Origin: Micromonospora sp. MP36
GTDB taxonomy: Bacteria > Actinomycetota > Actinomycetes > Mycobacteriales > Micromonosporaceae
Assembly: GCF_008119785.1 (NCBI RefSeq)
Contig: NZ_VSFA01000022.1
Location: 22,000 to 85,999 of the forward strand
Length of the DNA: 64,000 nucleotides
Direction: 5' to 3'
Shown piece after piece: positions 9,128 to 17,098 of this stretch (within the stretch, counting starts at the first letter, position 1; the number at the start of each line of letters is the position of its first letter). The notes beneath the pieces are model-generated. The model was not told the origin of the DNA, ran no database searches, and saw only the letters and a program-made list of their open reading frames with translations. Both the position numbers and the translations under genes were made by a program.

Positions 9128-9454
9128 GTCAGGGAGTGGATGTTTCCCTACAGGCGGCAGGCGCGCAGGGTTCCACGCTTGTGATCATGATCCCCCCCAG
9201 GACTACACAATGGATGCAGGATATGACTCAATCTTTCGATGGGAAGGGGATCGATCAGGGTCGAGCCGAAGGGGGGACGAGGGCCTGGAACCTCGGACGG
9301 CAGAATTCGTCCGATCATCCCTCTAGCGCGGAAACGATTTTCGGCGTAGAAGGCTACCTACGAGTTATTTTCCGGTGAAAATATCGCTACGCCGTGGATT
9401 CTTCGCCGTCAGGGCGCCGCTGTCGCTGCTCAACCCGGATCCCGGGGAGCTTCC
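9128..9454. promoter_or_regulatory. Non-coding upstream region of the NRPS-PKS operon
   Basis: About 327 bases without a convincing gene. It is noticeably richer in A+T than its surroundings, especially 9190-9240 and 9330-9395, as expected for the leader and promoter of the minus-strand biosynthetic operon. Two overlapping short plus-strand ORFs here have no recognisable protein character. The clearest element is the small palindrome at 9367-9382. Confidence 0.5.
9367..9382. repeat. Palindrome ATTTTC-CGGT-GAAAAT
   Basis: A perfect inverted repeat with 6-base arms and a 4-base centre, in an A+T-rich patch about 240 bases upstream of the NRPS-PKS start codon. It may be an operator or part of the promoter of the biosynthetic operon. 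No regulator gene lies next to it. Confidence 0.4.
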
Positions 9455-9850
9455 TCACGCATCGTACGGCGGACGCGGGATCGGGTCCACCATGGCGTCG
9501 AAACCCTTCGGCAGCTGCGCGAGCAGGTCCTGGAACTCGCCGACCGTCACCGCCTCGCGCAACGTGATGAGCACCGCGCGGGTGCCCACCTCGGCGACCG
9601 CCGGATCCACCTTGGCCCGTTCGGCCACCCGGTGCACGAAGGCGACCGCTCCCCCGCCCCCGGCCGGCGCGGCCGGCGCGGCCAGATAGCTGCCCAGCTC
9701 GTCCGGCAGCTGCGCGGCCAGCTCCGCCGACTCATGCCCGGTCACCCGCTCGGCGAGCGTCTGCAGCACCGCCCGGCAGATCGTGGCCGCCTGCTCGGCG
9801 GGCAGCTCGGCGCGGCGGGACACCGCCTCGACGAATCGGGGAAACCGCAC
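9455..9850 (-). CDS. DUF2267 domain protein
   Basis: A 131-residue small acidic protein with the DUF2267 pattern: FPRFVEAVSRRAELPAEQAATICRAVLQTLAERVTG, a repeat-like second half (VAERAKVDPAVAEVGTRAVLITLREAVT), and a C-terminal FQDLLAQLPKGFDAM. Function is unknown; such proteins occur widely in actinobacteria. The start is GTG at 9850, because AGGAGG lies five bases upstream and the domain begins immediately. Reading further upstream in this frame would run into the degraded MFS remnant. Confidence 0.85.
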   Translation of the reverse strand: MRFPRFVEAVSRRAELPAEQAATICRAVLQTLAERVTGHESAELAAQLPDELGSYLAAPAAPAGGGGAVAFVHRVAERAKVDPAVAEVGTRAVLITLREAVTVGEFQDLLAQLPKGFDAMVDPIPRPPYDA

Positions 9851-9974
9851 GCCGCCCTCCTGTCGTCGCCGGCGCGCCGCCGGGTTGCCGACGACCCCAG
9901 CTCGGGGCGGCTGGCGCCGCGCGACGATCTGGAGCCGTCGGTGGGTACCCGCGACCCGGCGGGGCAAACGGCGC

Positions 9975-10245
9975 TCACCGCCCGGCGGGCACCCCCGCCT
10001 CGGCCTCCGCCGGTTGGGGCAGGTCCTCCCGGCGCGGGAAATCCCGGGTCCGCCAGACCGGCGACCAGCGGGTGACCAGCGCCGCCCCACCATGCCGGCC
10101 GCAGCCAGCGCGAGGTACGCCGGCGCCCCCAGCAGCCCGGTCAGCGCGCCGCCGAGGGCCGCACCGAGCGGCATCGCTCCCCAGATCACGAACCGGCTGG
10201 TCGCGGTCATCCGGGACAGCATCGCCGGGGGCGTGGCAGCCTGCG
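9975..10245 (-). pseudogene. MFS transporter, C-terminal remnant with frameshift
   Basis: The last part of a major facilitator transporter. The segment RAQAATPPAM, then SRMTATSRFVIWGAMPLGA, matches the conserved region before the last helices of many MFS efflux proteins. Around 10091 the frame breaks by one base; the continuation GAALVTRWSPVWRTR, then EDLPQ...AGVPAGR and TGA, is in another frame. Everything upstream of RAQAATPP is absent: at about 10245 the sequence changes abruptly into the end of a plus-strand aminotransferase-like gene. This is a deletion remnant and is not expected to make a functional transporter. Confidence 0.7.
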
Positions 10246-10395
10246 CTCGCCCGCCGGCGCGGCGTGGCGGTCGCCGGCACCGACGAGTTCGCCGCCCGGC
10301 GTGCCACCCCGCCCGGCCTGCGGGTCAGCCTCAGCGCCGACGGCGACACCGTCCGCACCGCGCTGCACGCCCTGGCCTGGCTGCTGCCCGGCTGA
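10246..10395 (+). pseudogene. MocR/aminotransferase-like C-terminal remnant
   Basis: About 50 codons that read ALARRRGVAVAGTDEF, then LRVSLSADGDTVRTALHAL and WLLPG stop. This is the typical end of a class I/II aminotransferase domain, as found in MocR-type GntR regulators. No N-terminal part is present: the fragment starts where the minus-strand MFS remnant ends. MocR regulators often sit divergent from the transporter they control. The two back-to-back fragments therefore look like the outer ends of such a pair after an internal deletion. Confidence 0.55.
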
Positions 10396-10407
10396 CCGGG
10401 CTAGGAC

Positions 10408-10806
10408 CTACCGCAACGCGCCGGTCGACCACAGGTGGTCGAAGACGAGCTGGTTCGCCGGGGAGACCCGGTGCCGGTCGGCGTAGCCGAGCCAGGCCAG
10501 CTCCTCGATCTCGCTGGCCGGCCGCAGCGTGCCCCGGTAGTCGGCGGCGTAACAGGTCATCCGCACCAGCGTCCCGGCGGCGCGCCCGTGGGCCGGCGCG
10601 GTGAAGGTGCCCACGTGCCTGGCCGACTCCGACACGATCGCCACGCCCAGTTCCTCGGTGACCTCCCGGGCCAGGGTCTCCAGGTCGGTCTCACCCGCCT
10701 CCCGCTTGCCGCCGGGCAGATACCAGACGTCCTTTCCCCGGGACCGGGCGCACAACACCCGGCCGTCCTCGACCCGGATCCAGGCCACCTTGTCGATCTC
10801 GCCCAC
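10408..10806 (-). CDS. NUDIX hydrolase
   Basis: A 132-residue NUDIX protein. The full signature (G-x5-E-x7-REUxEExGU) is present as GGKREAGETDLETL followed by AREVTEELGV at about residues 32-55, so it should hydrolyse a nucleoside-diphosphate-linked compound with Mg2+. The exact substrate cannot be told from sequence. The size is that of a single-domain MutT-like enzyme. Start is GTG at 10806 with GGAG about seven bases before it. It lies directly beside the right end of the IS607-type element. Confidence 0.9.
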   Translation of the reverse strand: MGEIDKVAWIRVEDGRVLCARSRGKDVWYLPGGKREAGETDLETLAREVTEELGVAIVSESARHVGTFTAPAHGRAAGTLVRMTCYAADYRGTLRPASEIEELAWLGYADRHRVSPANQLVFDHLWSTGALR

Positions 10807-10822
10807 GGCACTCCGTTACCTA

Positions 10823-12202
10823 TCAGTGCGCTCTGGTGAGCACATGGTCGGCAGTCCCGCCTGACGGTGGGACGGTCCCGGTCTCACCCGCCTGGGCGGT
10901 GCCGGGTTGACGTTTCACGGCCACCGGCCCGCCGGGGCGGGTCTTATGGTCGGCTCCACGTCCTGCCACCGGGCCACTCCCGGCGGTGGTTGCCTCAGCC
11001 GCGATCGCGGCTAGGTTACGTGCGGCGTTGAGGTCCCGGTCGAGGACCAGGCCGCACGAGGTGCACTTGTAGGTACGCGCGGACAGGGCCAGTTTGGCTT
11101 TCACCGTGCCACATGCCGAGCAGGTCTTGCTGGAGGGATACCACCGGTCGGCCACCACCAGCCGGCCGCCGTTCCATCCGGTCTTATAGGTCACCTGCCG
11201 GCGGATTTCACCGAACCCCGCGTCGGCGACACGCCGGGCCAGGCGCCGGTTGCGCAGCATGCCGGCGACGTTGAGGTCTTCGACCACGATCGTGCCGTAC
11301 TTGCGGGCGAGGCGGGTGGTGAGCTTGTGCAGTCCGTCGCGGCGCAGGTTCGCCACCCGCGCATGCGCCCGGGCCACCTGCCGCCGCGCCCGTTCCCACC
11401 GCTGCGACGGCCGCTGACCGGTACGCCGGTCCGGGCCAACCCGGCGGGACATGCGCCGGGCCAGACGCCGCATCCGCTTGGCCGCGTCATCCAGGTGACG
11501 CGGGTTGGGGATCATCTTGCCGGTCGACAGCACCGCCAGGTGAGTGATCCCCACGTCCACCCCGAGCACCGCCCGCGGCCGCCACGGTGCCCGATCGGCC
11601 CGCTCGATTTCAACGCAGAATGCGACATGCCACCGTCCGCCGTCACGACGCACGGTCGCGGACAGGATCCGGGCCGTGCCCGCCTCGAGACGGCGGGCGA
11701 GTTTACGGGCGGACTCGTGCAGCTTGAGCCGGCCCAGCCGGGGCAGTACGACGTGCTGGCGGTCCGGCTCCACCCGGATCGCACCCGTGGTGAACCGGAT
11801 GCTCGGCGTGCTGCGGCGACGGGACTTGAACCGCGGGAACCCGACTCGCCGCCCCTTCCGCTTGCCCGTACGCGAGTCGGACCAGTTCTTCAAACCGCAG
11901 GCCAGGGCATCCAGGCCGGTGTTGAACGCCTCCTTGGAACACTCCGGCCACCACGGCGCCACGTCCGGCTTCGCCTGGTTCCACGCCTTGCGCAACTGTG
12001 CGAGATTCCACCCGACCGTTGGGGTCAGCAACTCCTCAGGCACACCGTAGGTGCGTTCCGCAGCGCGCTGGTCCATGACGGCCTTCACCCGGGCCAGGGC
12101 CCAGTTGTACGCCACCCGGGCCGCGCCGGCGTTGGCGAGCACCTCACGCTCCTGCGCCGGCGTCAGATCCAACGCGAACCGGTACGCCTGCACCACCTTC
12201 AC
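10823..12202 (-). CDS. tnpB: TnpB RNA-guided nuclease of IS607-type element
   Basis: A 459-residue TnpB. The RuvC catalytic acids are all present: Asp216 in AVLGVDVGITH, Glu308 in IVVEDLNV and Asp390 in LDRDLNAARN. The zinc ribbon is intact (C361-x2-C364 and C380-x2-C383). The N-terminus VKVVQAYRFALDLTPAQ is the normal start of the family, so GTG at 12202 is chosen; it overlaps the tnpA stop by four bases. Family knowledge: TnpB cuts DNA guided by an RNA from the element end and helps the element persist. The tail after residue 400 is long and low in complexity, where coding and guide-RNA sequence may overlap. Confidence 0.9.
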   Translation of the reverse strand: MKVVQAYRFALDLTPAQEREVLANAGAARVAYNWALARVKAVMDQRAAERTYGVPEELLTPTVGWNLAQLRKAWNQAKPDVAPWWPECSKEAFNTGLDALACGLKNWSDSRTGKRKGRRVGFPRFKSRRRSTPSIRFTTGAIRVEPDRQHVVLPRLGRLKLHESARKLARRLEAGTARILSATVRRDGGRWHVAFCVEIERADRAPWRPRAVLGVDVGITHLAVLSTGKMIPNPRHLDDAAKRMRRLARRMSRRVGPDRRTGQRPSQRWERARRQVARAHARVANLRRDGLHKLTTRLARKYGTIVVEDLNVAGMLRNRRLARRVADAGFGEIRRQVTYKTGWNGGRLVVADRWYPSSKTCSACGTVKAKLALSARTYKCTSCGLVLDRDLNAARNLAAIAAEATTAGSGPVAGRGADHKTRPGGPVAVKRQPGTAQAGETGTVPPSGGTADHVLTRAH

Positions 12203-12786
12203 GCGGCGCACTCCCCGCCGGTGGCGGCGTCGACCGCGCGGCGGGCCCGGTCCGCTGCCGCCCGACGCCCGTACAAGCGAGCGCACAGCGAGGTCAGGAT
12301 CTCGGTCACGTCGCGCACCAGATCGTCATCAACCTCGGCCGGGTCGACCACCAGCAGGCGGCGGCCCTGCGCGGACAGCGCGGCTTCGACGTACTCGGCA
12401 CCGAACCGGGCGAACCGGTCCCGATGCTCCACCACGATCGTGGATACCGCCTTGTCGGCTAGGAGCGCGAGGAACTTCTTGCGTCGCCCATCGAGGGCCG
12501 AACCGATCTCGGTGACCACCTGGTCCACCGTCAGACCCTGCCCGGTAGCCCAGGCGGTCACCCGGGCAACCTGCCGGTCAAGGTCGGCGCGCTGATCGAC
12601 CGACGACACGCAGGCGTACACCGCGACCACGTGTCGTCCGTGCGCAGGGGGTGCCGGCTCGCCAATCACGATCAGCCGGCCGGTCTGGTAGGCGGGAACG
12701 GGCAGCTTCCCGGCCGCGAACCACCGCCGCGCGGTCGCATACGACACGCCCTGCGACGCCGCCCACTCCTTCAGGTTCACACCCAC
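12199..12786 (-). CDS. tnpA: IS607-type serine recombinase TnpA with Arg-to-Cys active-site change
   Basis: A 195-residue transposase. Residues 1-30 form a MerR-like helix-turn-helix (LKEWAASQGVSYATARRWF), and the rest is a resolvase-type catalytic domain. The catalytic serine is in VYACVSSVDQ (Ser61 region), and the EHRDRFARFG motif gives the further catalytic arginines. The family motif is Y-A-R-V-S; here residue 59 is Cys (codon TGC at 12612-12610). The Arg at this place is part of the active site in serine recombinases, so strand cleavage is probably impaired. Start is ATG at 12786. tnpB follows with a GTGA overlap. Confidence 0.9.
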   Translation of the reverse strand: MGVNLKEWAASQGVSYATARRWFAAGKLPVPAYQTGRLIVIGEPAPPAHGRHVVAVYACVSSVDQRADLDRQVARVTAWATGQGLTVDQVVTEIGSALDGRRKKFLALLADKAVSTIVVEHRDRFARFGAEYVEAALSAQGRRLLVVDPAEVDDDLVRDVTEILTSLCARLYGRRAAADRARRAVDAATGGECAA

Positions 12787-12891
12787 ATTCTAGCGCACTC
12801 CTGAGCACTCATGCATACTGAGCCGGCAACAGCCGGAACCCCGGCTCGGCTGCGGCACCACGCTATCGGACCCGCTGAGTAGGCTGCCCGC

Positions 12892-15063
12892 ATGGCCCGC
12901 ACCACCCATCCCGGCGCCTGCCCGCTGGACTGTCCGGACACCTGCGTCTGGCAGCTCACGGTCGAGGACGGCCGGGCCGTCGCGCTGCGCGGCGACCGCG
13001 ACCACCCGTTCACCCGGGGCGCGCTGTGCGGCAAGGTCAACCGTTACCTCGACGCGGTCAACGGACCCGACCGGCTGACCACCCCGTACGTCCGGACCGG
13101 CCCGAAGGGCGTCGGCCGGGTCGCCTACCGGCCGGCGAGCTGGGACGAGGGGGTCGAGCGGGTGGCCGCCGGGCTGCGCGCGAGCATCGACCGCCACGGC
13201 CCGGAGGCGATCCTCCCGTACTACTTCGCGGGCACGATGGGCCACGTGCAGGGCTGGACGATGGGTCCCCGGCTCTTCGCCCACCTGGGCGCGTCACGGC
13301 TGGACACCACCATCTGCACCGCCGCCTCGCGGGCCGCGCTGGGCTCGATCTACGGCGGCTCGGTCGGCTTCGAGCCGGAATCCATCGTGGACGCCCGGCT
13401 CATCGTGCTGTGGGGCGCCAACCCGCTCGCCACCAACCTGCACCTGTGGCCGTTCGTGCAGCAGGCCCGGGAGCGCGGCGCGCACCTGGTCACCATCGAC
13501 CCGCTGCGCACCGACAGCGCGGCGCGCAGCGACGAGCACGTCGCGCCGCTGCCCGGCACCGACGCGGCCCTGGCGCTGGGGCTGATGCGGCACGTCCTCG
13601 ACGCCGGCGCGGCCGATGAGGAGTGGCTGGCGGCGCACACGGTCGGCTGGCCGGAGTTGGCGGCCCGGCTCGGCGAGTGGCCGGTGGAGCGGGCGGCCGC
13701 GGAGTGCGGCCTGCCGGTCGAGGCGGTCCGCCGCCTCGGCGAGCGCATCGCCACCACCCGGCCCACCGCCGTCCGGGTCGGGCTGGGCCTGCAACGGCAC
13801 CACGGCGCGGGCCAGGCGATCCGGGCGATCTGCGCGCTGCCGCTGGTCACCGGCGATTTCCGCTACCCGGGCGGCGGCGCGCTCGTGTCGACCAGCGGGC
13901 ACCACCCGATCGACGAGGGACCGGTGATCCGGCCGCCGGGCATGCCCGCGCCGCGAGCCCGGCTGGTGAACATGAGCCGGCTCGCCGCGGTGCTCACCGG
14001 GGAGGCCGACCCGCCGGTGACCTCGCTGGTGGTGTTCAACGCCAACCCGGCCGCCACCGCCCCCGACCAGACCCGGCTGCTCACCGGCCTGCGCCGCGCC
14101 GACCTGTGCACCGTCGTGCTGGAGCAACGCTGGACCGACACCTGCGACTACGCCGACGTGGTGCTGCCGGCCACCATGCAGCCCGAGCACCTCGACCTGC
14201 ACTCCTCCTACGGGCACCACTACACGACGCTCAACCTGCCGGTGACCCGGGCGCCGGGCGAGGCGCTGCCCAACACCGAGATCTTCCGCCGGATCGCCGC
14301 CGCGCTCGGGATCGACCATCCCCGGCTGCGGGACAGCGACGAGGACCTGGCCCGGCAACTGTTGCGCGGCACGCCGGTCAGCTTCGAGGAGCTGTGCGAG
14401 CGGACGTACGGCCGGACCAGCGGGGTGGCGGTCGGGTCCGCCCCGTACGCCGAGGGCGGCTTCCCCACCCCCGACGGTCGGGCCCGGCTGCACGACCCCG
14501 CATTGGCCCGGCGCGGGGTGGACCCGGTCGTCGGCTACACCCCGCCGGTGGAGGCCGCCGACCCGGCGCTGGCCCGCCGGTTCCCGCTGGTGCTCGTCGC
14601 CCCGGCTGGCCGGTATCTGATGAACTCCACCTTCGCCTCGCTGCCCTGGCACGCCCGGCGGACCGGGCCGCCCCGGGTGCACCTGCACCCGGACGACGCG
14701 GCGGCGCGTGGCCTCGCCGACGGCGACGCCGTGCGGGTCCACAACGACCGGGGCGCGTTCCTGGCGGCGGTCGCCGTGGACGACGCCACGCGGCCCGGGC
14801 TGGCGTTCACCTACAAGGCGTACTGGGCGCGGCTGAGCCCGGGCCGGGCCACGGTCAACGCGGTCACCGCCGTCCGCGACGCCGACCTGGGCGGCGCCCC
14901 GACGTTCCACGACTGCCGGGTGGAGGTCGAGCCGGTGCTGGCCGCGCTGCTGACGGTGGAGCCGCCCCAGGACGACGAGGCCGTGCCGCCGCCGCCCCGC
15001 GAGGCGACGGACGATCCGGCCGGGCCGGTGCCACGACCGACGGAGGCCGTGCCGGCCGGATGA
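12892..15063 (+). CDS. Molybdopterin-dependent oxidoreductase (DMSO reductase family)
   Basis: A 723-residue bis-MGD molybdenum enzyme. The N-terminus has a [4Fe-4S] Cys pattern (CPLDCPDTC, then C in ALCGKVNRY). A molybdopterin oxidoreductase core (about 60-450) and a C-terminal dinucleotide-binding domain (about 590-690, FPLVLVAPAGRYLMNSTFA) follow. There is no Tat signal, so it is cytoplasmic. This group in actinobacteria is annotated as formate-dehydrogenase-like or generic oxidoreductase; the substrate is unknown. No electron-transfer subunit or molybdenum cofactor gene is adjacent. The gene starts about 55 bases beyond the IS607-type element, which may have changed its promoter. Confidence 0.9.
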   Translation: MARTTHPGACPLDCPDTCVWQLTVEDGRAVALRGDRDHPFTRGALCGKVNRYLDAVNGPDRLTTPYVRTGPKGVGRVAYRPASWDEGVERVAAGLRASIDRHGPEAILPYYFAGTMGHVQGWTMGPRLFAHLGASRLDTTICTAASRAALGSIYGGSVGFEPESIVDARLIVLWGANPLATNLHLWPFVQQARERGAHLVTIDPLRTDSAARSDEHVAPLPGTDAALALGLMRHVLDAGAADEEWLAAHTVGWPELAARLGEWPVERAAAECGLPVEAVRRLGERIATTRPTAVRVGLGLQRHHGAGQAIRAICALPLVTGDFRYPGGGALVSTSGHHPIDEGPVIRPPGMPAPRARLVNMSRLAAVLTGEADPPVTSLVVFNANPAATAPDQTRLLTGLRRADLCTVVLEQRWTDTCDYADVVLPATMQPEHLDLHSSYGHHYTTLNLPVTRAPGEALPNTEIFRRIAAALGIDHPRLRDSDEDLARQLLRGTPVSFEELCERTYGRTSGVAVGSAPYAEGGFPTPDGRARLHDPALARRGVDPVVGYTPPVEAADPALARRFPLVLVAPAGRYLMNSTFASLPWHARRTGPPRVHLHPDDAAARGLADGDAVRVHNDRGAFLAAVAVDDATRPGLAFTYKAYWARLSPGRATVNAVTAVRDADLGGAPTFHDCRVEVEPVLAALLTVEPPQDDEAVPPPPREATDDPAGPVPRPTEAVPAG

Positions 15064-15146
15064 GGCGGCCGGCGGCGTCCCGGCGGGTGCGTCAGCCGGC
15101 GGGGTGCGTCGGCCGGACCGGGCCGTCGGGTGCGGCGTGCCGGCGG

Positions 15147-15644
15147 TCAGCCGACCACCCGGCTGCGCCGTTCCAGCAGGACCACGTCCCGCCACCGGCC
15201 GTGGTGCCGGCCGACCCGCTCGCGGACGCCGACCACCCGGAACCCGGCCCGCTCGTGCAGCGCCAGGCTGGCCGTGTTCTCCGGGAACACCCCGGACTGG
15301 ATGGTCCACACGCCGGCCGCCTCGGTGGCGGCGATCAACTCGTCGAGCAGCCGGCGGGCCACGCCCCGCCCCCGGGCGGCCGGGTCGACGTACACCGAGT
15401 GCTCGACCACCCCGGCGTAGACCGCGCGGGTCGAGGTCGGCGAGACGGCGATCCAGCCGAGCACCCGGTCGTCGGGGTCCACCGCGACCAGGCGGTACGC
15501 GGGCAGCTTCGCCGCGTCGAACGCGGGCCACGAGGGGGCGACCGTCTCGAAGCTGGCGTCGCCCTCGTCCAGCCCCTGCTGGTAGATGGCCAGCACCCGG
15601 TCGGCGTCCTCGGGGCGCATCGCCCGGACCCGCACGTCACCCAT
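15147..15644 (-). CDS. GNAT family N-acetyltransferase (phosphinothricin-acetyltransferase-like)
   Basis: A 165-residue single GNAT domain. It has VRAMRPEDADRVLAIYQQG near the N-terminus, the acetyl-CoA binding loop VDPAARGRGVARRLLDELI, and the C-terminal GFRVVGVRERVGRHHGRW typical of the Pat/MnaT group that acetylates small amines such as phosphinothricin or methionine sulfone. Start is ATG at 15644; the longer upstream reading frame belongs to the neighbouring gene region. It converges with the molybdopterin enzyme across about 80 bases. Confidence 0.9.
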   Translation of the reverse strand: MGDVRVRAMRPEDADRVLAIYQQGLDEGDASFETVAPSWPAFDAAKLPAYRLVAVDPDDRVLGWIAVSPTSTRAVYAGVVEHSVYVDPAARGRGVARRLLDELIAATEAAGVWTIQSGVFPENTASLALHERAGFRVVGVRERVGRHHGRWRDVVLLERRSRVVG

Positions 15645-15670
15645 GGCCGCAGGATAGCCAGCGGGGCGGT

Positions 15671-17098
15671 TCACCCCTCGGCGAGGGCGTCCAGCAGCAG
15701 GGCGGCGGTCCAGCTGAACGCCGGCGAGCCCAGCCCGGCCCCGGTGTCCGGGTGGAAGTATTCGTGGCAGCCACTGCGGGCGGCTATCGCCAGCATGGAC
15801 TCGCGCAGGCCGGCGGCCAGGTCGGGGCGGTGGTGGGCGAGCAGCCCGCGCCACAGCAGCCAGCTGGTGTTCAGCCAGCTCGGGCCGCGCCAGTAGCGCA
15901 GCGGCTCGAAGTCCGGCGCGGTGCGGTCGTAGGTGGGCAGCGGGCGGTCCATCCGGGCGGCGAGCCCGAACCGGGGCGAGCCCGCCTCGGCGAGCACCGC
16001 CCGCACCTGGCGGGCGGGCAGGTCGGGCAGGATGAGCGGCATCAGCCCGAGCACCGTGCGGGCCGGGATCAGCCGGCCGGTGCGCACGTCACGCGGGTGG
16101 AAGGTGCTGGTGGCCGGGTCGTACAGCCGGTCGACCAGGGCCTGGGTGAGCCGCGCCGCGCGTTCCCGGTGCGGCCCCGGGTCGGCGCCGACCACCGCGG
16201 CGATCCGGGCCAGCGCGTGCTCGGCCAGCCCGAGCGCCGCGTTGACCAGCGGGCACTCCACCAGGAACGGGTGCCGGCCGAGCAGGCCCTCGTCCCGGTA
16301 GCGCCCCGCCCGGTAGGCGTCGACGAGCGCCACGTAGCGCGCGTAGTCCAGGTCCGTGGGGCGGTGCGCCGCGTCGGCGTGCGCGGTGTCGTGCCGGCGG
16401 TACGCCCGCATGACCTCGGCGTCGGCGGGCACCGCGGCCAGCGGGGCGTCCCAGGCGGGGCTGTTGTCCAGCCCGGACTCCCACGGGTGCACCACGGCGG
16501 CCAGCCCGGCGCCGCCGACGTCCCGCGCGCCGGTCAGGTAGCGCTGCTGGGCGACCAGCCGCGGGTAGAGCCCGCGCAGTGCCCGCACCGACGCCTCGGA
16601 GGGGGCGCGGCGGTGCACCAGCCAGGCGGCGGGGGCGTGCACCGGTGGCTGGACGATCCCGGAGGTGGCCGCCGCGGGGGCGCCGGCGGCGCGGGCGGTG
16701 TCCCAGAACTCCGGCCCGGGGAAGTACGAGCCGGCCCGCAGCGCGGGGTTGAACACGATGTGCGGCACCCGCCCGTCGGCCCACTGCGCGGCGAACAGGG
16801 TGTGCAGCTCCCGCCAGGCCCGATCCGGGCGGAAGTGGGCCAGCCCGACCGCGATGAACGCCGAGTCCCAGCTCCACTGGTGCGGGTAGAGGGTGCGCGA
16901 CGGCACGGTGTGGTCGTGTTCCCAGTTGGCGTCGAGGGTGGTGATCGCCAGCCGGCGCAGCGCGGCGGCGCGTTCCGGGCCGGTCGAGCGGGGGTCGCCG
17001 GCCCGCGACTCGGCGAGTGTGCCGGGGAGCCTCAGCGCCCGCTCGGCAGCCGCACGAGCAGCGCCGTGCCCCATGGTTCGCTCACCACGCTCGCTCAT
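15671..17098 (-). CDS. GH63-like alpha-glycoside hydrolase (glucosylglycerate/mannosylglycerate hydrolase-like)
   Basis: A 475-residue (alpha/alpha)6-barrel glycosidase. The block TLYPHQWSWDSAFIAVGLAH and the later YWRGPSWLNTSWLLW and ACHEYFHP-like (SGCHEYFHPDTG) segments are characteristic of GH63 bacterial hydrolases acting on glucosyl- or mannosyl-glycerate. No signal peptide is seen, so imported substrate would be cleaved in the cytoplasm. It is the last gene of a minus-strand operon with an isomerase-like and a dehydrogenase gene, opposite an ABC sugar importer. Start is ATG at 17098, because ATGA overlaps the upstream stop. The exact sugar is not proven. Confidence 0.8.
   Translation of the reverse strand: MSERGERTMGHGAARAAAERALRLPGTLAESRAGDPRSTGPERAAALRRLAITTLDANWEHDHTVPSRTLYPHQWSWDSAFIAVGLAHFRPDRAWRELHTLFAAQWADGRVPHIVFNPALRAGSYFPGPEFWDTARAAGAPAAATSGIVQPPVHAPAAWLVHRRAPSEASVRALRGLYPRLVAQQRYLTGARDVGGAGLAAVVHPWESGLDNSPAWDAPLAAVPADAEVMRAYRRHDTAHADAAHRPTDLDYARYVALVDAYRAGRYRDEGLLGRHPFLVECPLVNAALGLAEHALARIAAVVGADPGPHRERAARLTQALVDRLYDPATSTFHPRDVRTGRLIPARTVLGLMPLILPDLPARQVRAVLAEAGSPRFGLAARMDRPLPTYDRTAPDFEPLRYWRGPSWLNTSWLLWRGLLAHHRPDLAAGLRESMLAIAARSGCHEYFHPDTGAGLGSPAFSWTAALLLDALAEG

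Larger units (their letters stand above)
10815..12835 (-). mobile_element. IS607-type insertion sequence (tnpA-tnpB)
   Basis: A complete-looking IS607-family element. It has an HTH plus serine-recombinase transposase upstream and an overlapping TnpB nuclease downstream, both on the minus strand. IS607 elements lack clear terminal repeats and usually make no target duplication, so the ends are approximate. An 8-base inverted pair AGTGCGCT (10825-10832) / AGCGCACT (12792-12799) lies just outside the two ORFs and may mark subterminal transposase sites. The guide (omega) RNA of such elements usually overlaps the tnpB 3' end, here near 10815-10950. Confidence 0.75.

Noticed and set aside
9105..9378. 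Two short plus-strand ORFs upstream of the NRPS-PKS gene
   Set aside because: They overlap each other in different frames, have no RBS of note and lie in an A+T-rich promoter-like region.
10823..12835. CRISPR-associated Cas12-like effector instead of TnpB
   Set aside because: Size, zinc ribbon and the overlapping IS607-type tnpA identify it as transposon TnpB. No repeat-spacer array is nearby.
12825..12899. Terminal inverted repeats and target duplication for the IS607-type element
   Set aside because: Only an 8-base subterminal inverted pair was found. IS607 elements do not need terminal repeats, so exact ends are not claimed.
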